Origin: JBBQXK01 sp052387255
GTDB lineage: Bacteria > Pseudomonadota > Alphaproteobacteria > Rhodobacterales > Rhodobacteraceae
NCBI GenBank assembly: GCA_052387255.1
Contig: JBQTJI010000008.1
Location: forward strand, 94,374 to 158,373
Direction: 5' to 3'
Length of the DNA stretch: 64,000 nt
Position 1 is the first letter of the stretch. Every line of letters starts with the position of its first letter. The translations under genes and the position numbers were made by a program. Of this stretch, positions 1-7,829 are shown one piece after another. The notes under the pieces were generated by a model that ran no database searches, was not told where the DNA came from, and saw only the letters and a program-made list of their open reading frames with translations.

Positions 1-166
1 GTCGCTGCGCCTGCTGACGCTGCTGGTCGAACTGAACAAGATGGGCAAGACCGTGCTGGTCGCCACGCATGACCTGAACCTGATCCGCACCGCCAAGGCG
101 CAGGTGCCCGCCCGCGTCCTGCGCATCGCCAAGCGGCGCGTGCAACTGGCCGGGGCCGACCTGTGA
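1..166 (+). CDS. ftsE: FtsE, C-terminal fragment (cell-division ABC ATPase)
   Basis: This is the last 54 codons of a gene that begins before the window; the reading frame starts at base 2 and stops with TGA at 164-166. The visible residues include VLVATHDL, the H-loop region that follows Walker B in ABC ATPases. FtsE is the cytoplasmic ATPase of the FtsEX complex that controls septal peptidoglycan hydrolases. The assignment rests on this motif plus the directly overlapping ftsX: the GTG start of ftsX lies inside the ftsE end (GTGA overlap), so the two are translationally coupled. Confidence 0.85.
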   Translation, partial: SLRLLTLLVELNKMGKTVLVATHDLNLIRTAKAQVPARVLRIAKRRVQLAGADL

Positions 167-1035
167 CCGGCGCGCTTCCCTCGGACCGGGTGGTACCGCC
201 GACCGGCCCGACCGCCTGGCTGACCGGGTTCACCGCCGCCGCGATGACGTTCCTTGCGGTCTTTGCCCTGGCCCTGTCGCTGGCCGCAGGTCGGCTGGCC
301 GAACGCTGGGCGGGGGCCTTGTCGCAGACCGCGACCGTGCGCATCTCGGCCCCCGCCGACCAGATGCAGGCCCAGGTCGCCGCCGTGCTGGACGTGCTGA
401 CCACCACGCCCGGCATCGCCAGCGCGCAGGCCCTGACCGAAGAGGACACGCGCGCCCTGCTGGAACCCTGGTTCGGCCCCGACCTGCCGCTTGACGCCCT
501 GCCGGTGCCACGCCTGGTCGAACTGGTGGAAACCGCTGCCGGCTATGACGGCGAGGGGCTGCGGCAAAGGCTGGCCGCCGAGGCCCCCGGTGCGGTGCTG
601 GACGACCACACCCGCTGGCGCCGCCCCCTTGCCGTGGCGGCGGAACGCCTGCGCCTTCTGGCGGCGCTGTCTCTGGGGCTGATCGGGGCGTCGCTGGCCA
701 CCATGGTGACGCTGGCCGCCAGCGCGGCCCTGGCGGCCAATGCGCAGGTGATCCGCGTGCTGCGGCTGGTCGGCGCGCAGGACAGCTTCATCGCCCGCGC
801 CTTTGTCCGCCGGTTCACGCTGCGCACCTTCTGGGGGGCCTCGGCAGGTGCGCTGGCGGGGCTGATCGGCGTGGCGCTGCTGCCATCCGCCGATGCCGCA
901 GGCGGGTTCCTCACCGGCCTCGGGTTTCAGGGCGCGGGCTGGCTGTGGCCTCTCGTCCTGCCACCCGTTGCGGGCATCGTCGCCTTCATCGCCACCCGCA
1001 TCGCCGCCTTCGCCAAACTGCGGGAGCTGACCTGA
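163..1035 (+). CDS. ftsX: FtsX, cell-division permease-like subunit
   Basis: A 290-residue inner-membrane protein and partner of FtsE at the divisome. One hydrophobic segment lies near residues 22-46, followed by a periplasmic domain of about 115 residues, then three C-terminal membrane segments (about 165-190, 222-240 and 262-285). This is the four-helix FtsX topology. The start is the GTG that overlaps the ftsE stop. The long extracytoplasmic loop normally contacts murein hydrolase activators; I see no enzymatic motif. The stop TGA is immediately followed by the ATG of the next gene, so all three probably form one operon. Confidence 0.88.
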   Translation: MTGALPSDRVVPPTGPTAWLTGFTAAAMTFLAVFALALSLAAGRLAERWAGALSQTATVRISAPADQMQAQVAAVLDVLTTTPGIASAQALTEEDTRALLEPWFGPDLPLDALPVPRLVELVETAAGYDGEGLRQRLAAEAPGAVLDDHTRWRRPLAVAAERLRLLAALSLGLIGASLATMVTLAASAALAANAQVIRVLRLVGAQDSFIARAFVRRFTLRTFWGASAGALAGLIGVALLPSADAAGGFLTGLGFQGAGWLWPLVLPPVAGIVAFIATRIAAFAKLRELT

Positions 1036-1797
1036 ATGCGCACCCTGCTGCAATGGCCCTTGTCGATCCTGTTCGTCATCCAGATGTACGCGGCGATGCT
1101 GGTGCTGGCCATCGTCTTCACCCCCTTCGCCATCTTCAGCCGCAACGCGGCCTACATGGCGATGTTCAGCTATTGCCGCTGGGTGCGGTTCACTGCGCGC
1201 TGGATGGTCGGCCTGCGGTCCGAGGTCCGGGGTGAGGTGCCGACGTTCGAGGCGCTGGTCGCCGCCAAGCACCAGAGCTTTTTCGACATCCTGCTGATCT
1301 TCGGGGCCCTGCCGCGGCCCCGCTTCATCATGAAACGCGAACTGATCTATGCGCCGATCCTGGGGCAATACGCGCTGAAGATCGGCTGCATCCCGGTGGA
1401 TCGCGGCAAGCGCGGCCAGGCGATCACCAAGATGAAGGCCGACGTGGCGGCGGGCGCGGCCGATCCGGGGCAGATCATCATCTATCCCCAGGGCACGCGC
1501 GTCGCCCCCGGTGCACGGATGCCCTACAAGGTGGGGACGGGCCTGCTGTACGAACAGCTGGCCCAGCCCTGCGTGCCGGTCGCCACCAACGTGGGCCTGT
1601 TCTGGCCCAAGCGCGGCATCCTGCGGAAACCCGGCCTCGCGGTGGTCGAGTTCCTGCCGCCGATCCCGCCCGGTCAGCCTGTGGCCACCTTCATGGCGGC
1701 GCTGGAATCCGCCGTCGAAACCGGGTCGGACCGGCTGATGGCCGAGGCGGGCCTTGTCGCCCCGCCCCGGCAAACCGCCGTCAGTTCGTCATCGTGA
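1036..1797 (+). CDS. plsC: 1-acyl-sn-glycerol-3-phosphate acyltransferase (PlsC family)
   Basis: A 253-residue membrane-associated acyltransferase expected to add the second acyl chain to lysophosphatidic acid in phospholipid synthesis. The N-terminus is hydrophobic (about residues 10-34). The catalytic HX4D motif is present as HQSFFD (H79, D84), and the glycerol-phosphate binding motif appears as YPQGTR, with Gln replacing the usual Glu. It starts directly after the ftsX stop. Its 3' end overlaps the convergent small lipoprotein gene by 17 bp. The family is clear; whether this is the only PlsC of the cell cannot be judged here. Confidence 0.88.
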   Translation: MRTLLQWPLSILFVIQMYAAMLVLAIVFTPFAIFSRNAAYMAMFSYCRWVRFTARWMVGLRSEVRGEVPTFEALVAAKHQSFFDILLIFGALPRPRFIMKRELIYAPILGQYALKIGCIPVDRGKRGQAITKMKADVAAGAADPGQIIIYPQGTRVAPGARMPYKVGTGLLYEQLAQPCVPVATNVGLFWPKRGILRKPGLAVVEFLPPIPPGQPVATFMAALESAVETGSDRLMAEAGLVAPPRQTAVSSSS

Positions 1798-1921
1798 CGC
1801 CGACGCTGGCCTCGCCCGAGATGGTGATGCCATCGGTCTTGGGCTTGGGCGCGGTCGGCGGGCCATCGGCACCGCAGGCGGTCAGCGCGAAGGCCAGGGC
1901 AAGCAGGGGCATCAGACGCAT
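1781..1921 (-). CDS. Tiny putative lipoprotein (46 aa)
   Basis: The predicted 46-residue product begins MRLMPLLALAFALTAC, a signal peptide with a lipobox ending at Cys16. A short Pro- and Thr-rich mature part of about 30 residues follows. I start it at the ATG after the hydrophilic run that precedes the signal peptide, because that ATG creates a proper type II signal sequence. It lies 22 bp after argH on the same strand and is probably co-transcribed. Small lipoproteins in this position are, to my knowledge, common after argH in this family. No function can be assigned. Confidence 0.7.
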   Translation of the reverse strand: MRLMPLLALAFALTACGADGPPTAPKPKTDGITISGEASVGVTMTN

Positions 1922-1943
1922 TTGGAACCTCGTTCGTTGACAG

Positions 1944-3329
1944 TCACAGGACCGCTTTCCAGCGGGCAATTTCGGCACGCACCCGGTCGGGGGCCGTGCC
2001 GCCATGCGACGTGCGGCTGCGGACCGAGTTGTCCACGCCCAGCACGCCGAAGACCTCGCCGGTGATCCCGGCATGAACCGATTGCATCGCCGCCAGCGTC
2101 AGGTCGGGCAGATCCACGCCCTGCGCCTCGGCCATCGCCACCAGCCGACCCGTCACATGATGCGCCTCGCGGAACGGCAGGTCCAGCGTGCGGACCAGCC
2201 AGTCGGCCAGGTCGGTGGCAGTCGAAAACCCCGATGACGCGGCGGCGGCCAGGGCGTCACGGTTGGCCGTCATGTCGCCGACCATGCCGGTCATCGCCGC
2301 CAGCGACAGCATCAGGCTGTCGGCGGCGTCAAAGACCTGCTCCTTGTCTTCCTGCATGTCCTTGGAATAGGTCAGCGCCAGCCCCTTCATCACCGTGAAG
2401 AGCGCCACTGTCGCCCCCAGGATGCGCCCCAGCTTGGCCCGCAGCAACTCGGCCGCATCGGGGTTCTTCTTCTGCGGCATGATCGAGGACCCGGTGGTCC
2501 AGCGGTCCGACAACCGCACGAAACGGAACTGCGCGGATGACCAGATCACCAGCTCTTCGGCGAACCGCGACAGGTGCATGGCGCAGATGCTGCTGGCCCC
2601 CAGGAACTCCAGCGCGAAATCGCGGTCGCTGACACTGTCCAGGCTGTTCGCTGTCGGGCGGTCGAACCCAAGGGCGGCGGCGGTCATCGCCCGGTCGATG
2701 GGAAAGCTGGTCCCCGCCAGCGCCGCCGCGCCCAGGGGGCATTCGTTCATCCGTGCCCGCGCGTCGGCGAACCGCCCCCTGTCCCGCGCGAGCATCTCGA
2801 CATAGGCCATCATGTGGTGGCCCCAGGTCACCGGCTGCGCCACCTGCAGATGCGTGAACCCCGGCATCACCCAGTCCGCCCCCGCCTCGGCCTGGCGCAG
2901 GAAGGCCCGCATCAGCGCGGTGATCCCGTCGATGGCCGCATCGCACTGGTCGCGCACCCACAACCGGAAATCCACCGCCACCTGGTCGTTGCGGCTGCGC
3001 GCCGTGTGCAGCCGCTTGGCCGGTTCGCCGATGATCTCGGCCAGCCGGGCCTCGATGTTCATGTGGATGTCCTCGTACGCCACCCGGAACGGAAAGCTGC
3101 CCGCCTCGATCTCTGACAAGACCGTGAGCAGCCCTTCCCCGATGGCCGCCGCATCGCTATCGCTGAGGATGCCCGTGGCCGCCAGCATGGTGGCATGGGC
3201 ACGGCTGCCCGCGATGTCCTGGGGTGCAAGCCGGCGGTCGAACCCGATCGAGGCGTTGATCGCCTGCATGATCGCGTCCGGTCCGGCGGCAAAACGCCCG
3301 CCCCACATGGCATTGGCAGTGTCGGTCAT
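1944..3329 (-). CDS. argH: Argininosuccinate lyase
   Basis: A 461-residue cytosolic enzyme that cleaves argininosuccinate to arginine and fumarate, the last step of arginine synthesis. The N-terminus MTDTANAMWGGRF and the signature loop GSSIMPQKKNPD of the fumarase/ASL superfamily are plain. The start was set at the ATG giving MTDTAN; the reading frame stays open upstream but that extension has no family features. It is divergent from the TlpA-like gene, with 24 bp between the starts. Confidence 0.95.
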   Translation of the reverse strand: MTDTANAMWGGRFAAGPDAIMQAINASIGFDRRLAPQDIAGSRAHATMLAATGILSDSDAAAIGEGLLTVLSEIEAGSFPFRVAYEDIHMNIEARLAEIIGEPAKRLHTARSRNDQVAVDFRLWVRDQCDAAIDGITALMRAFLRQAEAGADWVMPGFTHLQVAQPVTWGHHMMAYVEMLARDRGRFADARARMNECPLGAAALAGTSFPIDRAMTAAALGFDRPTANSLDSVSDRDFALEFLGASSICAMHLSRFAEELVIWSSAQFRFVRLSDRWTTGSSIMPQKKNPDAAELLRAKLGRILGATVALFTVMKGLALTYSKDMQEDKEQVFDAADSLMLSLAAMTGMVGDMTANRDALAAAASSGFSTATDLADWLVRTLDLPFREAHHVTGRLVAMAEAQGVDLPDLTLAAMQSVHAGITGEVFGVLGVDNSVRSRTSHGGTAPDRVRAEIARWKAVL

Positions 3330-3353
3330 CGGTGCGGCTTTCAAGGAGGGATC

Positions 3354-3890
3354 ATGCGTCTGTCGGTTGCGATGCTCTACACGGCGCTGATGCTGGGCGC
3401 AAATCCGGGCGCGGCGGATGTCGCGGCGGCGGCGGCGGCCCGCGCAGGCGACATGCGCAAGCTGGTTTTCCACGAGGTGCCGCAGCCGATCCCCGACGCG
3501 GCGCTGCTGGGGTTGGACGAGGCCCCCCGGTCACTGTCCGAATGGCGCGGGAAATGGGTGGTGGTGAACTTCTGGGCCACCTGGTGCGCCCCCTGCCGCA
3601 CCGAAATGCCCGCGCTCGACCGTCTGGCTGCGGGCGGCACCACCGTCGTCACCGTCGCCACCGGCCGCAACCCCGTGCCCGCCATCGAACGCTTCTGGTC
3701 CGAAACCGGCATCACCCACCTGCCCGTCCTGCGCGACCCGTCGTCAGAGCTGTCGCGCGGCATGGCCATCTTTGGCCTGCCGGTGACGATCATCCTCAAC
3801 CCCGAGGGGCAAGAGGTCGCCCGCCTGGTCGGCGATGCCGCCTGGGACGCGCCCGAGGCGAAGGCGGTGCTCGAGGCATTGGCGCGGTAG
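3354..3890 (+). CDS. TlpA-like periplasmic thiol:disulfide oxidoreductase
   Basis: A 178-residue protein with an N-terminal signal-peptide-like segment (residues 1-20) and a thioredoxin fold holding the redox motif WCAPC at 77-81. TlpA/ResA-type proteins reduce periplasmic thiols, often for cytochrome c or cytochrome oxidase maturation; which partner applies here is not shown by the neighbours. The ATG at 3354 is preceded by a strong AAGGAGG ribosome site. The conserved cis-Pro region is consistent with LPVTIILNPEG. Convergent with phaB; a palindromic stem-loop begins right after the stop. Confidence 0.85.
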   Translation: MRLSVAMLYTALMLGANPGAADVAAAAAARAGDMRKLVFHEVPQPIPDAALLGLDEAPRSLSEWRGKWVVVNFWATWCAPCRTEMPALDRLAAGGTTVVTVATGRNPVPAIERFWSETGITHLPVLRDPSSELSRGMAIFGLPVTIILNPEGQEVARLVGDAAWDAPEAKAVLEALAR

Positions 3891-3910
3891 GGTGCGTGCA
3901 AGCACGCACC
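3891..3910. terminator. 20-bp palindrome between tlpA-like gene and phaB, copy 1
   Basis: The sequence GGTGCGTGCAAGCACGCACC is a near-perfect inverted repeat (9-bp arms around AA, or 8-bp arms around a 4-nt loop). It starts on the first base after the TlpA-like stop and ends 2 bp before the phaB stop, so it could end transcription from both sides. No T-tract follows. An inverted copy lies just after phaA. Confidence 0.6.
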
Positions 3911-3912
3911 CT

Positions 3913-4638
3913 TCACACCACGAACTGCCCGCCGTTCGCCGAAATCGTCGATCCGGTGATGAACCCGGCATCCTCGGAGGCCAGGAACACCACGATCCGC
4001 GCGATCTCTTCCGGTTCGCCCAGACGGCCCACGGGTATCAGCGGCAGGATGCGTTCGTTCAGCACCTTTTCGTCGATGGCCTTGACCATCTCGGTCGCGA
4101 TGTAGCCAGGGCAGATCGCGTTCACCGTGATGCCCGCCCGCGCGCCCTCGGCGGCCAGCGCCTTGGTGAACCCCAGATCGCCGGCCTTGGCCGCCGAATA
4201 GTTGGCCTGCCCCGCCTGCCCCTTCTGCCCGTTGATCGAGGAGATGCTGATCACCCGCCCGAACTTGGCGTCGCGCATGCCGGTCCACAGGGGATGGGTC
4301 ATGTTGAACAGGCCCGACAGGTTGGTGTCGATCACTTCCTTCCACTGCGCGGGCGTCATCTTGTGGAACATCGCGTCGCGCGTGATGCCTGCGTTGTTCA
4401 CCAGCACCGACACCGGGCCAAGGTCGGCCTCGACCTGTTTGCAGCCCGCCGCGCAGGCGTCATAGTCGGCGACCGACCACTTGAAGGTCTTGATGCCGGT
4501 CTCGGCGGTGAACGCCGCCGCCGCCGCGTCATTGCCTGCATAGTTTGCGGCCACGGTGTAGCCTGCGGCCTTCAGCGCCACCGAAATGGCTGCGCCGATG
4601 CCGCGCGATCCCCCGGTCACAAGGGCGACTTTGGACAT
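3913..4638 (-). CDS. phaB: Acetoacetyl-CoA reductase
   Basis: A 241-residue short-chain dehydrogenase that reduces acetoacetyl-CoA to (R)-3-hydroxybutyryl-CoA with NADPH for polyhydroxybutyrate synthesis. The cofactor motif TGGSRGIG is at residues 8-15, NNAG at 81-84, and the catalytic Tyr-Lys pair at Y147/K151 in YSAAK. The length and the typical PhaB segment INGQKGQAGQANYS support the specific call. It follows phaA on the same strand, 122 bp away. That gap holds a ribosome site (AGGAGGAAT) and a palindrome that may reduce read-through from phaA. Confidence 0.92.
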   Translation of the reverse strand: MSKVALVTGGSRGIGAAISVALKAAGYTVAANYAGNDAAAAAFTAETGIKTFKWSVADYDACAAGCKQVEADLGPVSVLVNNAGITRDAMFHKMTPAQWKEVIDTNLSGLFNMTHPLWTGMRDAKFGRVISISSINGQKGQAGQANYSAAKAGDLGFTKALAAEGARAGITVNAICPGYIATEMVKAIDEKVLNERILPLIPVGRLGEPEEIARIVVFLASEDAGFITGSTISANGGQFVV

Positions 4639-4733
4639 GATTCCTCCTCCCGAGAGTATGCTTTGGAATATTGTTATGTGGCAGCAGGTGCGGGCGCAAG
4701 ATCATTACGCCCGCACGATCCGTCATGGGGTTG

Positions 4734-4753
4734 GGTGCGTGCTTGCACGCACC
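4734..4753. terminator. 20-bp palindrome after phaA, copy 2
   Basis: This is the exact reverse complement of the palindrome at 3891-3910. It lies 7 bp beyond the phaA stop. Read in the sense of its upstream gene, the sequence is identical to copy 1 after the TlpA-like gene. That consistent 3'-end placement suggests a transcription terminator or mRNA-stabilising stem-loop. Confidence 0.6.
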
Positions 4754-4760
4754 GTCCCGG

Positions 4761-5933
4761 TCACCGCTCCAGGCACATCGCCACGCCCATGCCGCCGCCG
4801 ATGCACAGCGTTGCCAGACCCCTCTTGGCATCGCGCCGCACCATCTCGTGCAGCAGCGTGTTCAGGATGCGCGCGCCCGACGCGCCGATGGGATGGCCGA
4901 TGGCAATCGCGCCGCCGTTCACGTTCACGATGGCCGGGTCCCAGCCCATGTCCTTGTTCACCGCACAGGCCTGGGCCGCAAAAGCTTCGTTCGCCTCGAC
5001 CAGGTCGAGGTCGCCCGCCTTCCACCCCGCCTTGGCCAGCGCCTTGCGGCTGGCATGGATCGGCCCGACACCCATGATCGCCGGGTCGAGCCCCGCCGTC
5101 GCATGCGCCGCGATGCGCGCAATCGGCGTCAGGCCGCGCCGTTCGGCCTCTTCCGCCGTCATCACCAGCACCGCCGCAGCCCCGTCGTTCAGGCCGCTGG
5201 CATTCGCCGCCGTGACGCTGCCGTCCTTGGTGAAGGCGGGCCGCAGTTTCTGCATCGCGTCCAGCGTCGCCCCGTGGCGGATGTATTCGTCGGCATCGAC
5301 GGTCACGTCGCCCTTGCGGGTCTTGATGGTGAAGGCCACGATCTCGTCCTTGAAGCGGCCCGCCTTCTGCGCCGCCTCGGCCTTGTTCTGGCTGCCGACC
5401 GCGAATTCGTCCTGCATGTCGCGGCTGATCTGCCACTGGTTGGCCACGTTCTCGGCCGTCTGGCCCATGTGATAGCCGTTGAAGGCGTCCCACAGCCCGT
5501 CCTTGATCATCGAATCGACAAAGTTCAGGTCGCCCATCTTCTGCCCGGCGCGCAGGTGCGCGACATGGGGGCTCAGCGACATCGATTCCTGCCCGCCCGC
5601 CACGACGATCCGGGCGTCGCCCAGTTGCACGTGCTGCGCCGCCAGCGCCACGGCGCGCAGACCCGACCCGCAGACCTGGTTCAGCGACCATGCGCTCGAC
5701 TCCTTGGGCAGCCCGGCCTTGATATGCGCCTGGCGTGCGGGGTTCTGGCCCTGGCCGGCGGTCAGCACCTGGCCCAGGATGGTTTCCTCGACCTCGGCCT
5801 TGTCGATGCCGGCCCGTGCCACCACAGCCTCGATCACCGCCGCGCCCAGGTCATGCGCCGGGGTGTTGGCGAAGGCGCCGTTGAAGCTGCCGACGGCGGT
5901 CCGCGCCGCCGAAACGATCACAACGTTGGTCAT
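4761..5933 (-). CDS. phaA: Acetyl-CoA acetyltransferase (beta-ketothiolase)
   Basis: A 390-residue biosynthetic thiolase that condenses two acetyl-CoA to acetoacetyl-CoA, the first step of polyhydroxybutyrate synthesis. The acylated cysteine is C88 in NQVCGSG. The C-terminal catalytic motifs GHPIGASGAR (His) and CIGGGMG (Cys) are intact. The start at MTNVVIV is preceded by a GGGAGGAA ribosome site. It lies upstream of phaB on the minus strand, the common phaA-phaB order. Confidence 0.95.
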   Translation of the reverse strand: MTNVVIVSAARTAVGSFNGAFANTPAHDLGAAVIEAVVARAGIDKAEVEETILGQVLTAGQGQNPARQAHIKAGLPKESSAWSLNQVCGSGLRAVALAAQHVQLGDARIVVAGGQESMSLSPHVAHLRAGQKMGDLNFVDSMIKDGLWDAFNGYHMGQTAENVANQWQISRDMQDEFAVGSQNKAEAAQKAGRFKDEIVAFTIKTRKGDVTVDADEYIRHGATLDAMQKLRPAFTKDGSVTAANASGLNDGAAAVLVMTAEEAERRGLTPIARIAAHATAGLDPAIMGVGPIHASRKALAKAGWKAGDLDLVEANEAFAAQACAVNKDMGWDPAIVNVNGGAIAIGHPIGASGARILNTLLHEMVRRDAKRGLATLCIGGGMGVAMCLER

Positions 5934-6274
5934 GGCTAGGGTTCCTCCCGATGGGCCGTCGGGGCCGGACGTGCTGCGCAGCCCCTCTCGTCCGGCCTTA
6001 CGGGGGACCTGCGACAAAATCAAGAAAGATGGGCTGCATGGCTGCCCTGCGACAACTGCATTGGCGCAGTTTCCGGTCACGTCTCGCGCCGAAGCCGAGT
6101 CGCGCCACGACCCGCACCGATTGGTCTTGGTCGGAAGGGCAAGGTCCGGCAGCGCGGCATCTCAGGCAGGCTTGCGCGCGGCCTGTTCCAGACGGGTGCT
6201 CAGGCGCGGATCCGGCCTGTCATTTCCAGACAGATTTGAGGATGCTCGGGTCCCCGTCTTTTCCGGCCGGATGC
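5934..6274. other. Intergenic region upstream of phaA
   Basis: No convincing gene in this 341-bp stretch. It must hold the phaAB promoter on the minus strand. A direct repeat CCTGCGACAA occurs at 6008-6017 and 6046-6055, and 6034-6069 is rich in TGC/GCA triplets. TGC-rich sites are reported targets of the PHB regulator PhaR in related bacteria; linking that to this site is a guess. The part next to the EAL gene (6162-6200) resembles the 3' end of that gene, suggesting a small local duplication. Confidence 0.3.
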
Positions 6275-7108
6275 TCAGGCGCGCTTGCGCGCTGTCTCCT
6301 CCATCCACGCCGGGCGCACCGTCGGCGCGCCGAACAGGTAGCCCTGCATGCAGCCGATTCCCTGCGCCTGCAGGAAGGTCGCATCCTCGACCGTTTCCAC
6401 CCATTCGGCGACCACCAGCATGTCGAAGTGGCGGCCCAGCGACATCAGCGCCTGGGTCAGCACCTGGTTGTCGGGGTCGCGCGCCACGCCGCGCACGAAC
6501 TGTCCGTCGATCTTGACGATGTCGAAGTAGAACTGCCGCAGATACCGGAACGAGGTGTAGCCCGATCCGAAGTCGTCCAGCGCAAAGGTCACGCCCGCAA
6601 GCTGCATCTCGTTCATGAAAGCGATCACCAGTTCGGGCACCAGCATGGCCGAGCTTTCGGTGATCTCGAGAATCAGACGCTCACCGATGCGCGGGTCGGC
6701 GGCCAGGCCGCGCCTGAGGATGCGCATCCAGCGCGGATACCCCACCGACCGCGCCGACATGTTGATCGCCAGCCGCAGCCAGGGCTGATTGCGCAGCGCG
6801 GCCAGCCCCATCTCCAGTGCGGCACAGTCGATCAGGCGGCCCATTTCCTGCGTTTCGATCGCGGCCATGAAGTCGCCGGCCGGAATCACCCGACCGGTGT
6901 CGTCCAGCACCCGGATCAGCCCCTCGTAGAACCCGACGCGCGACGGATCGTGGCCCAGGACCACCGGCTGATAGGCCAGCCGCAACCGCCCGGCATCGAG
7001 GGCTGCCTGCACCATGGCCAGGGTCTGGCGGTCCTGCGCCGCGACGGCGGCGGCCAGCGGGCTGGCCTCGGTCAGCATCACGTCGGCGAGTGGTCTGCGA
7101 TCCTTCAT
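6275..7108 (-). CDS. EAL-domain cyclic-di-GMP phosphodiesterase
   Basis: A 277-residue protein consisting of one EAL domain with no visible sensor or membrane segment. The signature is EGL instead of EAL (E62). The other key residues appear intact: N116 (NMS), E148 (LEITE), D178/D179 (DDFGSGY), K199 (KID), E235 (VAEWVE, Trp replacing the usual Gly) and Q255 (QGYLFG). It is therefore probably active in hydrolysing c-di-GMP, although the Ala-to-Gly change leaves some doubt. Divergent from tag. C-di-GMP turnover would fit control of the adhesin or glycan genes elsewhere in the window, but nothing in the sequence links them. Confidence 0.85.
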   Translation of the reverse strand: MKDRRPLADVMLTEASPLAAAVAAQDRQTLAMVQAALDAGRLRLAYQPVVLGHDPSRVGFYEGLIRVLDDTGRVIPAGDFMAAIETQEMGRLIDCAALEMGLAALRNQPWLRLAINMSARSVGYPRWMRILRRGLAADPRIGERLILEITESSAMLVPELVIAFMNEMQLAGVTFALDDFGSGYTSFRYLRQFYFDIVKIDGQFVRGVARDPDNQVLTQALMSLGRHFDMLVVAEWVETVEDATFLQAQGIGCMQGYLFGAPTVRPAWMEETARKRA

Positions 7109-7215
7109 CCTGCCCTCCTGGCCATCGTCTGCGATCAGAGTGCGGCCGCATGCGTAAATCTCTGGTAAAGATTCCCGTTATGTTCCAGTTTTAGCGAAAC
7201 TGCGGGAAGACGCCG

Positions 7216-7797
7216 ATGACCGATACCCCGATGCGCTGCCCCTGGTGCGGCACCGATCCGCTCTATGTGGCCTACCACGATGACGAATGGGGCGTGCCGG
7301 AACGCAGGTCCTGCGTGCTGTGGGAAATGCTGATGCTCGAGGCGTTCCAGGCCGGCCTGTCCTGGATCACCATCCTGCGCAAGCGCGACGCCTTTCGCCG
7401 CGTGTTCGCCGGGTTCGACCCAGCCGTGATCGCTGGCTGGGGCGAAGAGGACATCCTGCGCGCCCTCGCCGATCCCGGCATCGTGCGCCACCGGGGCAAG
7501 ATCGCGGCCACGATCCGGGGCGCGCAGGCGTATCTGCGGATCGAGGCACGGGGCGGGTTCGCGCCCTTTGTCTGGGGGTTCGTCGGCGGGCGACCGATGC
7601 AACCGCAGGTGCGCAGCATGGCCGAGGTGCCCGCCGCGACGCCCGAGGCCACCGCCCTGTCGAAGGCGCTGAAGGCCGAGGGGTTCGGTTTCTGCGGGCC
7701 GACCATCGTCTATGCCTTCATGCAGGCGGCGGGGCTGGTCAACGACCACCTCGTGACCTGCCCGCGCCACGCAGAGGTTGCCGCGATGGCGGGTTGA
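7216..7797 (+). CDS. tag: DNA-3-methyladenine glycosylase I
   Basis: A 193-residue cytosolic base-excision repair enzyme that removes 3-methyladenine from DNA. The N-terminal MRCPWCGTDPLYVAYHDDEWG is the family hallmark, supplying the zinc-binding Cys and His. GFCGPTIVYAFMQAAGLVNDH and the C-terminal His and Cys complete the zinc site. The length matches the family. The ATG at 7216 follows a GGAAG ribosome site. The EamA gene begins 32 bp downstream. Confidence 0.94.
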   Translation: MTDTPMRCPWCGTDPLYVAYHDDEWGVPERRSCVLWEMLMLEAFQAGLSWITILRKRDAFRRVFAGFDPAVIAGWGEEDILRALADPGIVRHRGKIAATIRGAQAYLRIEARGGFAPFVWGFVGGRPMQPQVRSMAEVPAATPEATALSKALKAEGFGFCGPTIVYAFMQAAGLVNDHLVTCPRHAEVAAMAG

Positions 7798-7829
7798 ACC
7801 GGCATGGCGGTGCTGGCAGAAGCACCGCC

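Noticed and set aside
3332..5472. Long open frames over the tlpA-phaB-phaA region on the opposite strand or in other frames (257, 322 and 545 codons).
   Set aside because: They have Arg/Pro/His-rich composition typical of antisense frames in GC-rich DNA, no ribosome sites, and overlap genes with clear family motifs.
6162..6404. An 80-codon frame after the EAL gene with a C-terminus similar to that gene (AARKPA against TARKRA).
   Set aside because: It overlaps the EAL coding end and has no start signal; at most a small duplicated end.
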